Part shown: in pieces, positions 32,354-41,694 of the stretch
How the letters are laid out: each line of letters begins with the position of its first letter
Numbering within the stretch: position 1 is the stretch's first letter
Assembly: GCA_029945375.1 (NCBI GenBank)
Contig: CM057058.1
Coordinates: 3,038,001 to 3,102,000, forward strand
Direction of reading: 5' to 3'
Source: Agaricus subrufescens
Taxonomy: Eukaryota; Basidiomycota; Agaricomycetes; Agaricales; Agaricaceae
DNA length: 64,000 bases
Made by a program: the position numbers and the translations under genes
The notes under the pieces: model-generated
Database searches by the model: none
The model's input: the letters and a program-made list of their open reading frames with translations, nothing else
What the model was told of the DNA's origin: nothing

Positions 32354-35300
32354 TTATAGGTATGTCTCGTCGTGAGGTTCCTGTTCTGTCGTCTTGACTC
32401 TACTCCTCCTGCGTCTTTTTTCCTCTTTGTAGGAGATCTGGTTTTGCATGATTTTGAGTCTTCCGAAGGTTTGCTTGAACCGTCCTGTAGCATCTATGTA
32501 GTTTAGCAGTTCCCTTGTACCGTTTTCTGTGCTGAGTATCCTCTCTAAGTCGAACGCATTTGCTCTCCCCAACCTCCTTTTGAGTGTCTCTCTCTCCTCG
32601 TTGTATGCTGGGCAGTCTAAGACGTAGTGGTTGATTGTTTCAGGTAGTCTCCGGTTTGTGTCTTTGAGGCATTTGTCACAGTAGTCATCGTCTCGTTTCT
32701 TGAATCTCTTGAGATATGTGTTGGTTGGTAGGTGTCCGCTTCTTAACTGCGTTAGTATGCTACCCTGTGCCCTTGTCAGATATTCCCTCCACTTTCTGAA
32801 TTTCTTGTATGGGTAGTTCCTGTCGACGCCTTGCATTCTCATGTATCTCGGAGAGTTAAGCCAGCTTTCCTGTTCCCTGAGTGCCAGTTCCGCCTTTTTG
32901 GTTTGCTTGATGGCCGACTTGCTTATTGGTAGCTTCAGATGTAGTTTGTCGGGTAGCTGTTTCTTGTCGCTGCTAGTTCCTTCTGCTGCTTCTTTCGCTA
33001 ATAAGTCCACCTCCTCATTCCCATCGACTCCGGAGTGAGCTGAGATCCACTTGACTGTAATTCCGACGGTTCCGTGTGCCTGTGCCCTTCCCAAGTCCCT
33101 TCTGTAAGCTTCAATTAGGTGTTGTCCTGAACCTCCTTTCTGCTTGCTCAGTGCCTTGATTACTCCCTGATTGTCTACGTAGTGAGTGACCTTGATTGGC
33201 GTTTCTGGCGTACCTCTGTTTCTTGTGGCCTTCTTGATCAGATGCGTTGCTAATAGTGCTCCTACTGCCTCTGCATCGTACGTCGTGTACTGGGCATTAC
33301 TTCCTAGATGGTATTTCAATGTTTTTGGGGGGGCATGTTTGTCGTCGTCGTAAAGTACTGCGGCTGCTCCTATTTTCCCGTGGAGTCCTGATCCATCCGA
33401 GTAGACCCTCATTCCCTTGCTGCTCCATCCGCCTATCCTGTCCCTTGTCTCGTTTTCTATGGATTCCACTCTTGTGGTGTCGATCACTATGGAAACCGGT
33501 AGTTCATCTGCTGAGGTAAATGCAGGGGGACGTATCTTTTCTATTCCCTCAGGATTCAGGTTGAACATGCAAAGGAGCTTGCATATGTTTGGTTGGTGTT
33601 TTTTCGCTCTGTTAGCCTTAGCGTTTTTTGCGATTTTGGCGGCAGGGTTGTTGGCTGGGAGGGTGCATATCCTTAGTGCGTTCCTAAAGCATGTATACTC
33701 CAGTTGAATGTGACATGATGGTATACCTGCATGTGCGTCGAGGATATCGTTCGGGGTTGTCCTTAGACCGCCTGTGATGGCCAGTGCTGCTATCCTTTGG
33801 ACGGATGTCAGTTTCCTCATCGCCTTTACTGACCCTGATCTTCTCTTGGCTTCGTCTTTCAGGTGTGGGGGTTCATACCAAACCTCTAATGCGTATGTCA
33901 TCTTTGGTATTGCTACTCCCAGGTATAGTTGGCGCATTAGCTTTTGGCTTATGCCTAGTGCTGGTCTTGCTAGCCGTTTGAATAGGAGGACCCAACGTGT
34001 TGCCTTTTCCACCGTTTTCTCTAATTGGATGTCCCAACGAAGTCTGTTGTCTATATATACCCCGAGGTATTTGTATGCTTTGGTTACCTCTACTTCTTGT
34101 CCTCTGAGCTTGAGTTTGGGATACGTTAGCTTGGCTTTTGCTTTTACCGATTTCGCGTTCTCCGCCTCTGTCCTGGTAAAATGTGTGACTGCCAATTTAT
34201 CTAGGGCGAACTTGGAGTTGTGCCTCGTGCTCCACTCGAACCCTCCTTGTTCTCGCTCCATCATGTTTGCGAGCATGTCACATGTGGTTTTGAAGTCGTC
34301 TGCCACTGCTATCAGACACGCATCATCAACGTACCCTATTGCGTCCTCTTCTTGTGATTCTGGGATGTCTAGTAGGTCTGAGTTGTAGACGATGTAGAGT
34401 AACATGGATAGAGGGTCCCCTTGACCGATCCCATTGTTGATTGGTATGGGTTCTGAGATATAGTCGTCGAACTTTAGTCTTGTGCTTCTATCCTGTAAGA
34501 GTGAGCATATGTAATTCACGTAGGTATCTGCGACTCTTCTTTTCTTTAGGTTGTGTATCAGCCTGTCAGTTACAGCGTTTGGGAATGCTCCCTCTACGTC
34601 CAGGTATAGCACCGACGCTACCTTCCCTTTTCGCCATGCTTCCTTAATGCGTGCCGTTAAGTGGTGTATCGCATCCGAAGTGGTACGGCAAGGTCTTCCT
34701 CCATAGTGGGCTCTGGGGATGTCGTTGTTAGTTTCAATCTGATGTGAGATTTCTTCGGTTATGATGGCAGTTAGGAGCTTAGCTAGCGTGCATAAAAGCG
34801 CTATTGGTCGGTACGCTTTAGGTACTTCGTATGAGGGTTTGCCCGGCTTGCGCAGAACCACTGTGGAGAATAGTTTCCATCCCGAGTACTGATGTCCTAA
34901 CGTTAGGGATGCCTTGTATATGCTAACGAGGATTGGTGCGAGTAGATCGGCTGATTTCTGTAACACAACATTGGGTATACCATCTGGGCCTGGTGCTTTA
35001 TACGGCGCTAGTCTCCTAATGTTTGTCAGTACTTGACTCAGGGTGATATCGTTTCTGACTGCATGTGGGGTGGGGTAGACGAAGTTTGCGTGGGTGTTGC
35101 TTGTTGGGCTGTCTGGGAAGAAGGCTTTGCCAAGCGCCTTTGCCTTTTCTTCGTTGGTCACATGTTCTGTTGTGTTGCCCTCAACGTCTTTTGTGCGGAG
35201 TGTAGGTATTCTGGGGTTGCCCCCATCGCCTATGGGTTCTGTCAGATACTTGTTTGCTGTCCACATGTCCCGTTCTGCCGCCTCCTCTAGGTAGTCCTCC

Positions 35301-36439
35301 CAGTGTTTCTTCTTAGCTGAGTGGATTTCGTCTGCGTATCTATTTTTGAGAGATCGTAGTTCCGCATGTATTGGGTCATTGGGGTTTGACTTAGCTTTGT
35401 ATGCTTTCCGATTTACTCTGTTCAGCTCCTTTTTGGCCTGCTCGAGATCCTTCGTCCACCACCTTTTCATGAATGGGCATGGCTTGGTGTCTGGTACCGC
35501 CTCCTGAATCGTCTGTTGTAGGTGTTGGGTGAGTTCCTCTGTTGCGTCTTCCAGTTCGTCTACCGTTGTGATGTCCTCCTTGATCGTTGCGCAGTTGAGC
35601 TTTTTCTCCAGTATTTCCCTGAATTTCTTCCAGTCGGTCATCCGAAAGTTTTTGCTTGGCTGGACTGGTGCTGGTTTGGTGGGTATCTCGATGATAGTTG
35701 TGATGGGGAAGTGGTCCGTGTTCGGTGGTCTCCAGGAGGGATCTACGTCACAGTTAATGGTCAAGTCTACCAGGTTACCTGTCACGAAAACGTTATCCGG
35801 TCTTGTGTAGCGTTTAGATCTATGTGTGCATATTGTTGGAATGTTTCTCGGGAGCGCCATTACCATATTATACTCTGCCAGTATTTCTATTAGTTTGGTT
35901 GCCCTTGCCCCGTTTTGACCTGTAAACAGATCTGTGTCCTCCGGATTGTCCCACATTGGGTGATGCCTGTTGAAGTCACCACACCATATTGAGTACTTGT
36001 CGCCTTCTCCGTAATACTTATCTCTGTTTGCACCCAGGAATTGATCCAGTTTATTTTGCACTTCGTTATTGTCGCATGGGTTGTATATGTTGAAGATCGC
36101 TATTGAGCCATGTTCCGTTTTGAGGTTTACTGCCGTGATGTCATTGGTATCCGGTACGTCGATCCTCTCCCATGTATTCGTGTCTATTTCTTGGTTAATC
36201 CACATCGCAGACCTTACTTTACCTCTCTCCTTTTGTTGTCTTGCCGCAGGGTATATTTGTCGAAATTGCCTGGGTGTTCGGATGTTTCCATACTTCGTGA
36301 TATGAGGTTCCTGGAGGCATATTATGTCCCAGTATTTAGCTAGGTTCCTGTTGAGTAAGTCTAAGTGAGCGGATTCTGATCTATTCATATTAATTTGTAA
36401 AATTCTTAGTCTATCATTATTGGGTTGTATTTGATTCAT
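32354..36439 (-). CDS. LINE ORF2 protein: endonuclease, reverse transcriptase, RNase H
   Basis: An uninterrupted frame of 1361 residues. The apurinic-type endonuclease domain covers about 11-250: Asn in LQINMNR, Glu in LQEP (residue 44), GDFNRHHPMWD (about 154-164) and TDHFPIT (241-247). The reverse transcriptase covers about 470-800: KAPGPDGIPN, AYRPIALLCTLAKLL, LYLDVEGAFPN (motif A), GIGQGDPLS, YVDD at 703-706 and YKYLGVYID. The RNase H domain covers about 1010-1150 with acidic residues D1015, E1057, D1089 and D1145 and His1135. A CCHC-type finger (C1254, C1257, H1271, C1276) lies near the C-terminus, and the end is basic. All visible catalytic residues are intact, so the protein could be active. 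Its ATG overlaps the ORF1 stop in ATGA. Confidence 0.95.
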   Translation of the reverse strand: MNQIQPNNDRLRILQINMNRSESAHLDLLNRNLAKYWDIICLQEPHITKYGNIRTPRQFRQIYPAARQQKERGKVRSAMWINQEIDTNTWERIDVPDTNDITAVNLKTEHGSIAIFNIYNPCDNNEVQNKLDQFLGANRDKYYGEGDKYSIWCGDFNRHHPMWDNPEDTDLFTGQNGARATKLIEILAEYNMVMALPRNIPTICTHRSKRYTRPDNVFVTGNLVDLTINCDVDPSWRPPNTDHFPITTIIEIPTKPAPVQPSKNFRMTDWKKFREILEKKLNCATIKEDITTVDELEDATEELTQHLQQTIQEAVPDTKPCPFMKRWWTKDLEQAKKELNRVNRKAYKAKSNPNDPIHAELRSLKNRYADEIHSAKKKHWEDYLEEAAERDMWTANKYLTEPIGDGGNPRIPTLRTKDVEGNTTEHVTNEEKAKALGKAFFPDSPTSNTHANFVYPTPHAVRNDITLSQVLTNIRRLAPYKAPGPDGIPNVVLQKSADLLAPILVSIYKASLTLGHQYSGWKLFSTVVLRKPGKPSYEVPKAYRPIALLCTLAKLLTAIITEEISHQIETNNDIPRAHYGGRPCRTTSDAIHHLTARIKEAWRKGKVASVLYLDVEGAFPNAVTDRLIHNLKKRRVADTYVNYICSLLQDRSTRLKFDDYISEPIPINNGIGQGDPLSMLLYIVYNSDLLDIPESQEEDAIGYVDDACLIAVADDFKTTCDMLANMMEREQGGFEWSTRHNSKFALDKLAVTHFTRTEAENAKSVKAKAKLTYPKLKLRGQEVEVTKAYKYLGVYIDNRLRWDIQLEKTVEKATRWVLLFKRLARPALGISQKLMRQLYLGVAIPKMTYALEVWYEPPHLKDEAKRRSGSVKAMRKLTSVQRIAALAITGGLRTTPNDILDAHAGIPSCHIQLEYTCFRNALRICTLPANNPAAKIAKNAKANRAKKHQPNICKLLCMFNLNPEGIEKIRPPAFTSADELPVSIVIDTTRVESIENETRDRIGGWSSKGMRVYSDGSGLHGKIGAAAVLYDDDKHAPPKTLKYHLGSNAQYTTYDAEAVGALLATHLIKKATRNRGTPETPIKVTHYVDNQGVIKALSKQKGGSGQHLIEAYRRDLGRAQAHGTVGITVKWISAHSGVDGNEEVDLLAKEAAEGTSSDKKQLPDKLHLKLPISKSAIKQTKKAELALREQESWLNSPRYMRMQGVDRNYPYKKFRKWREYLTRAQGSILTQLRSGHLPTNTYLKRFKKRDDDYCDKCLKDTNRRLPETINHYVLDCPAYNEERETLKRRLGRANAFDLERILSTENGTRELLNYIDATGRFKQTFGRLKIMQNQISYKEEKRRRRSRVKTTEQEPHDETYL

Positions 36440-36640
36440 TGTCTATTGGGTGTGGGCGTCGCGTTGTCTTGCGGGGGAGTGGGCACGGGATATGAGGGGT
36501 GTGCATTGGGGGAAGGATAAAAGGGGAGTGTGTTTTCTGGGGTGCGCGTATTGTAGTCCTTGAGTTTTCGTTGGAAGGTCGGGCAGATGTTGCTGTATGC
36601 TTCATGTCCGTCTTGTTTGCAGTTTGAACATCTTGCTTAA
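36436..36640 (-). pseudogene. truncated LINE ORF1 (gag-like) C-terminal fragment
   Basis: The remaining frame reads RCSNCKQDGHEAYSNICPTF, a zinc knuckle spaced C-X2-C-X4-H-X6-C, then a Pro-rich tail ending in NRQ and TGA at 36436-36438. It is cut at its 5' end by the target-site duplication. ORF1 proteins bind the element RNA. The stop overlaps the ORF2 start codon by two bases shared in ATGA, which points to stop-start coupled translation. Confidence 0.85.
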
Positions 36641-36654
36641 AATATACACACATT
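36641..36654. repeat. target-site duplication, copy at the LINE 5' end
   Basis: AATATACACACATT matches 32000-32013 exactly. It lies 28 bp at most behind the stop codon (36682) of the neighbouring transcription factor gene, so the insertion fell in that gene's 3' untranslated region or terminator. Confidence 0.9.
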
Positions 36655-36681
36655 ACAAGCTAAGAGATGCCTAGATAAATT

Positions 36682-39600
36682 TCACCAGAACGTATCGAGA
36701 GAACCTTGAGGATTGACTCGATTGCTTAGAGAATAGGCATTGGAAGTATAGGCTGCGTCGGGGTGATTTTGGGAATAATTGGGGTCCACTAAGCCGGACT
36801 CGCGCATAAAAGCGATCCACTGCTCATCCATCCTAGACTCGCCAGACGCTATCATTCCCATATCCATCAGCTGACTGTTCTCTGGAGTGTCTGCCTGCAT
36901 GGCTGCTCCTGATATATCAACCCCAGATTGCTGCGAAATTGAGGGCTCTGGCATATAGGGAAATCCACTAGGAGATGGAGCGTTAGGAACAGGTAGATTT
37001 TGTCCAGATGGTAGACGGTTGTGAGGCCAGTTCGACCATGCGTCGGTGAAAGCGCCCGGAACATTGTCTTGCATAGATGATGTTCTTCCGCGTAGATTAT
37101 TCGTTTGCATCTATACGTTTTCAAATCTTAGGTAATTTAGGACACTTAGTTCAGAACTTACCAGGGATGTCGTGAGAGAAGAGAGTCGCGGAGGGGCAGA
37201 CTGTGCAGATAGATATTCAACCAGGGATGGATGGACCTCGGGCAAATTTCCGGGAATCGGAACGGATGTTCCTCGTAATGATTCACTATCGAGATTCGGG
37301 CTCGAAATCGAGGAGTTCGAGCCCGTTGAGTTGGTGGAAGAGATCGAGCTGTGTTTCTTGGTATTCACAGACAAGAGGCTAGTCACCAATATACGTGTCT
37401 GTCCTCCAAATAGCGCCAGTTGATCATCTTCATAACCAGATTTATTAAACACAAGATCACTGCGCGGCGGGAGATTGCCACTTCGAAATTGCGGGTAAAT
37501 GTGAAGGGCTTTTTCACGTAATCTTTGAAGCGTAGCCTGCAATACACAAGTAAGTAATTTCTATGTTAATAGTCAAGCAGAAACGCGCACGGATCCACTG
37601 CGTATTCGGCGTGAATGGTTGGCCCCCTTCACGAACATGTCACAAGCTATCCCGAGCTCAATGAACGCTGTAGGTGCCATACTCGAGGACGGGGAACGGG
37701 TTACAATGGACCCAACTATGACCTATCACAAGGATCAAACAGGGAATCTATATTACAAGAGACTTGGAGGTTTACCGCTGCAGAAAAGACTGCATGACTT
37801 TAGTCTAAAAATGTATGCGATAGACATATTACTTACGATGTGTCCAAAGGGACGACCACCTGCAACATAACTCTGGAAAGCGATCGAAGTGGTTCCAGCA
37901 GCTATTGATAACGCCTGATGCGCATCGATATGCTGCTAAGAAGGATGGCGCATAAGGACTCCTTAGTGGGTTGGAGGGGTAATCCAACATTGCCTGGGCA
38001 AACCAGCTTCTGTGGATGTACAACAGAGCTATAGGTGAAGTCAGGGGCCAGGTGAATCGAGGGGAAAGGGAAAGACACCTACTAACTGCTCGAAATTGTC
38101 CAAGAATACTACTACGCAAATATACTGAGGGTGTAAACCGCTCCTCTTCAGGGTTCATGAAAACATTTAGATGCGGGGGTAAGACCTTTTCACGAATTTT
38201 GCGGTCCAACTCAAGGATGGTTTTATATTGAGGCGCTTCAGCAGTCAATGTTTGTTCTAGGATATCCGAGACGATATCCCTGATAAACTCATACTTCCAG
38301 CGATAATCTAATAACGAACAATCAGTAACTTTAGCAAAGATAACAATAAATCAAACGCACACCCAACCAGAGTCTTGCCGTCTTTGTCTACAGTTGCTTC
38401 ATCGTCTTCAGGAAATTCACAATCCACATAAGAAAGCCGAATGCTCGGGGGGCGACCCAAAGCCAAAGACTGACACAAAATCAGGCTCTGACTATGACAT
38501 AAACAGTTGACGAACGAAGAAGTAATCTGCAGAAACCGTCTCCCAAAAGACGTGCCGTCGTCTTTGCACGGTTTTCGCATCCATGTTCCATCTGGCACTG
38601 TCACGATCTGCAAGACAACTTTAGAAACAGATGGACACTGAGACAGTAAGATGCGCACGCAAACCGAGCTAGAAGCCAAAGAACTCGGTGAGAGGGGGAG
38701 GGGCTAAGGTACACGAGTCATCAACGTACACTTTGGCCGAGCTTGGCTCCGAGGCAAGTCAGCGTCCACTATGTTGGATGAGGGCCTTTTCTAAAGAAAT
38801 AGCCACTAAGCGACGTACCGTACTGTCCATCGTGTAATGTTCCCCCGTCATTCCATGGTAAGATGACGCCAACATGACGGCTTGGACGGTTGCGAGTTCT
38901 GGTGAATCAAGTATAGTGCGACATCCGATGCAAGCCCGGCTGATATGATAGTACATTTCAGCTTCCCTGGCGTCTGTCGGGGTGGAGATCAGATAAGTTT
39001 AGGCAAAAAAAAAAATAGAAAATAGTGGCGAACATGAATCAAGAGTCAGGTCGACGAGTGTACCCAAAGCGAATATCAGAAACAGTATGCCAAGTTTATG
39101 AGGGGATACGCTATGAGCCTCTATATTCTCGCCCGCTTCCTTTGCTTTGAGCGCTCGATACGTTGGAGCCAGAATTTCATTGATAATCTCGTCTCGTTTG
39201 ATAGGACGAGTTGAAAATACCGCATGTTCAAGATAAGTTTCGCATAATGTCCATGCTCTGGGTTGTGGCGGAAGATAAGAATATAGCAGATCCAAAGCCT
39301 TTCCCAGATTGGCATCAGTGCCACCGGACACAGGCAGAATGGATGTTGGCAACTTTGCCAGTTCATCGAGTGCGGGCAAGTCCACTTCCTTTTGGCTAGA
39401 TATCTCAGTCTCTGCACCAATCTTTGTTGCTTGAGCTGGAGTTACTAGAAAATATGTAGACGAGCTTACTAAGAACAATGCCTAGAAAGAGATTAGCTAT
39501 GGAAACTATACGTAACTACCAATGCTTGCCTCAGATCCGGCGGATGGACCAAAGTATTTACCAGTGCTTCCATCTCCTTGGTCACTGATGGTCATGGTTC

Positions 39601-40259
39601 CGATTGCGTCGATAGAGTGAAGTTGAGAGGGAGTACTGCTCATTTCTTGCATTTGTCCTCTCTCGGGACCAAATTTGATAGCAAGTAGATCATCTGAGAG
39701 TAGGGGATGAGGTTCGTTGGAGACGCCCGACTGAAATATAGCTAGTGCATCCTCAAGCTGCCGTATTCTTTGTCCCATCTCAGCTATTTTTGCATGTAGA
39801 TGTGCCGTGTCGGCGAGTACAAATCTGGCAATGATACCATGAATGATAGTTTTTTCACGTTGGTAGTATTCCGATGATACCTAGTACCCTGGCCGGTGGA
39901 CAGACATCCATTCGGACAGATAGAGGGGCAGCCCCTCCGCACTGGATAATGGTGTTACTGAATATCTTGGTGACACTGACTGATTTGCTCACCACATGAT
40001 CCGCATGGCAGTTTCTTATCGCATTTGAGCTTGAGCCTGGCGTACACAAAGTCAATGGCCGGCGTGAGTAATATTATTAAGAGGCACCTTCTACATTCCG
40101 CACAGGATATCTGGAAAATAATTTAAATATGGGGAATAGTATAGAGCAATGAATGGTATATACTTCTCCGCGGGCTCTACGCAGGTCAATCTCATCATCG
40201 TTTGGCGGCTTGCGTGACGAACGCCGATTCTGGAAACTTGAGGATGAGTTCACAGGCAT
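36682..40259 (-). CDS. Zn2Cys6 fungal-specific transcription factor
   Basis: A multi-exon nuclear factor. Exon 1 starts MPVNSSSSFQNRRSSRKPPN. Splicing of three short exons (about 40110, 40000-40045 and 39880-39950) rebuilds the zinc cluster: ISCAECRRLKLKCDKKLPCG then SCVRRGCPSICPNGCLS, a form very common in basidiomycetes. A coiled segment follows (KIAEMGQRIRQLEDALAIF), then a disordered stretch. The regulatory middle domain includes LPPQPRAWTLCETYLEHAVF, LGILFLIFALGTLVDLTLD, EAEMYYHISRACIGCRTILD and HGMTGEHYTMDS. The C-terminal exons are disordered, Asn/Ser/Pro-rich, ending NRVNPQGSLDTFW. The stop is at 36682. The middle domain fits the fungal_trans regulatory region. Targets are unknown. 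Exon boundaries in 37500-39000 are not all resolved. A LINE is inserted right behind the gene. Confidence 0.85.
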
Positions 40260-40732
40260 TGGCTTTCAAAAATGACCCTATCAAGAGAGACGATCGTGCC
40301 AGCGTAAATCACTTGAGACAGTGCGGGAGCAATCCTAAAACCGGGGCTATTGCTCGTGGGGGAGATAAAGTGTACTTACAAAGTCAGCTCGAGTCAAGAG
40401 GAAAGAAAACGTTACAAGATTATGTCACCAAGACTTATATTAGATCTCAGATCGATCAGTTGACACTAATAGCCGGTGCTGGTGATTAGGGGCTTCAGAC
40501 TTTCAATGTTCAACATGCATAAGTTTGCGTATGCCAGCACATTCTGTCATCTGCAGTGGCACACATGTACAAGGACAATTATCAGAGTGAGTAGAAAAGT
40601 TGACGGTATGTGGTAGACGAAAAGTAGCGAGCACAGACCAGTGGTGAGGATGAACGCGTCAACCATTGTCTCACATAGTAGCTCTTCTCTCTTTCTCGGA
40701 CCTCGATTGCTCGCCACACACTCTCCTTCATC
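40260..40732. other. 473-bp divergent intergenic region
   Basis: It separates the transcription factor gene (minus) from the secreted DPBB gene (plus). An open frame at 40202-40489 lacks family features. A CT-rich stretch (40680-40730) just before the ATG looks like a pyrimidine-rich core promoter. Confidence 0.4.
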
Positions 40733-41622
40733 ATGCGCACTCTCTACTTTATTCTTGCCATGAAGCTCGTTCTTTCAACCTTTTTCAAGAGCACTGCAGG
40801 ACAATCCGGCCCCGCCAAAGCCACAGGCATACACAAATACACTCGACCGCATTCATACGGCAATACCTACGCGTTTGACCAGCGAGACGGTTGGCAGACC
40901 ATCAATCTTACAGATTTCAGACACACCCATGTTAATGAGAGTCGATCACATAACGACAAAGCCTCCCTAAAGGAAAGATCGAGTCTTGACAAACAGGTTA
41001 AAGATCTCCTGGGTCTTATGAAGGGGGTAGGCTCATGGACGCGTGTAACTACGACCTGGTGAATTTGGACCATACCTGTACCGAGGCTTGTTTCTGAAAA
41101 AGGCTACAGGTATACTGGGGAAGACTTGAAAAACCCTAGTTGCTGGCCGAACACCAAGTGGGCCCCAACAGTAAGTGAAGTACATTCACACATTCAGACA
41201 CCATTCAGTATTGAACACGCGAAAGGATGGATCATTTGCATGTGCCCTCACCTTGGAAGGGTGGATTGGGCGTCCCAAGTGTTTCACGTTCATCGAATGT
41301 GCGCTGCTCTCTACTCTAAAAATGACCATGAGCTTGATCCCTCACCAAATTAACCCAGTGTGCAACGGCCCAGAAAAATGTATTTTCGTTCGAGTTGTAG
41401 ACACATGCGCTGGATGCGCCCACGGCTCTAAACATGTCGATCTCACAAAGAGCGCTTTCAGCAGTATTGCAAAACTAGATCAAGGCAGGCTTGATAACGT
41501 CAACATGAGAGAAGCAACTAATCCAGATGAATGGTAAGGCCTAATGGCGTTTGGATCTGGCTGAGCCAATTATTGACCAAGACTTCAGGTTCGAAGAGCT
41601 CTGGGGACCAAAACACCACTAA
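40733..41622 (+). CDS. secreted RlpA-like double-psi beta-barrel (barwin-like) protein
   Basis: The N-terminus MRTLYFILAMKLVLSTFF looks like a signal peptide. A disordered stretch is followed by the barrel domain, rebuilt over four introns: RVTTTWYTGEDLKNPSCWPN, TKWAPTDGSFACALTLEGWI, GRPKCFTFIELCNGPEKCIF, VRVVDTCAGCAHGSKHVDLT, KSAFSSIAKLDQGRLDNV and a C-terminal EWFEELWGPKHH. The VDTCAGC..GSKHVDLTKSAF segment with conserved cysteines is the family hallmark. Fungal relatives are small secreted proteins linked to cell-wall interaction or development, similar to expansin and cerato-platanin barrels; enzymatic activity is not assumed. Length is about 230 residues. The gene ends 72 bp from the convergent UTP12 stop codon. 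Confidence 0.85.
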
Positions 41623-41694
41623 TTCCAACTATCGAGATATGTCATGTTATTTCAATGAGTATAGATTTGTACAATAGCATTTAACAAGTGCACA

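Larger units (their letters stand above)
32014..36640 (-). mobile_element. 5'-truncated Tad-like non-LTR retrotransposon (LINE)
   Basis: The element runs on the minus strand from about 36640 (5' end) to a poly-A tract at 32014-32025 and is bounded by identical 14-bp duplications. It contains the C-terminal end of ORF1 with a zinc knuckle, a complete ORF2, and a 3' untranslated part of about 330 bp (32026-32353). The 5' part of ORF1 and the 5' untranslated region are missing, as happens when reverse transcription stops early. ORF2 order endonuclease-RT-RNase H-CCHC fits the Tad/I-like groups known from fungi. Perfect duplications and an open ORF2 suggest a recent insertion. It sits 28 bp past the stop of the downstream-reading transcription factor gene (36682-40259) and in the same orientation. 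Confidence 0.93.

Noticed and set aside
33774..34388. 204-codon plus-strand open frame inside the LINE
   Set aside because: It lies antisense to the intact ORF2 RT domain, whose motifs are diagnostic.
36417..36653. 78-codon open frame overlapping the LINE 5' end
   Set aside because: The real ORF1 frame here is the one with the CCHC knuckle that ends at 36436; this frame is a shadow.
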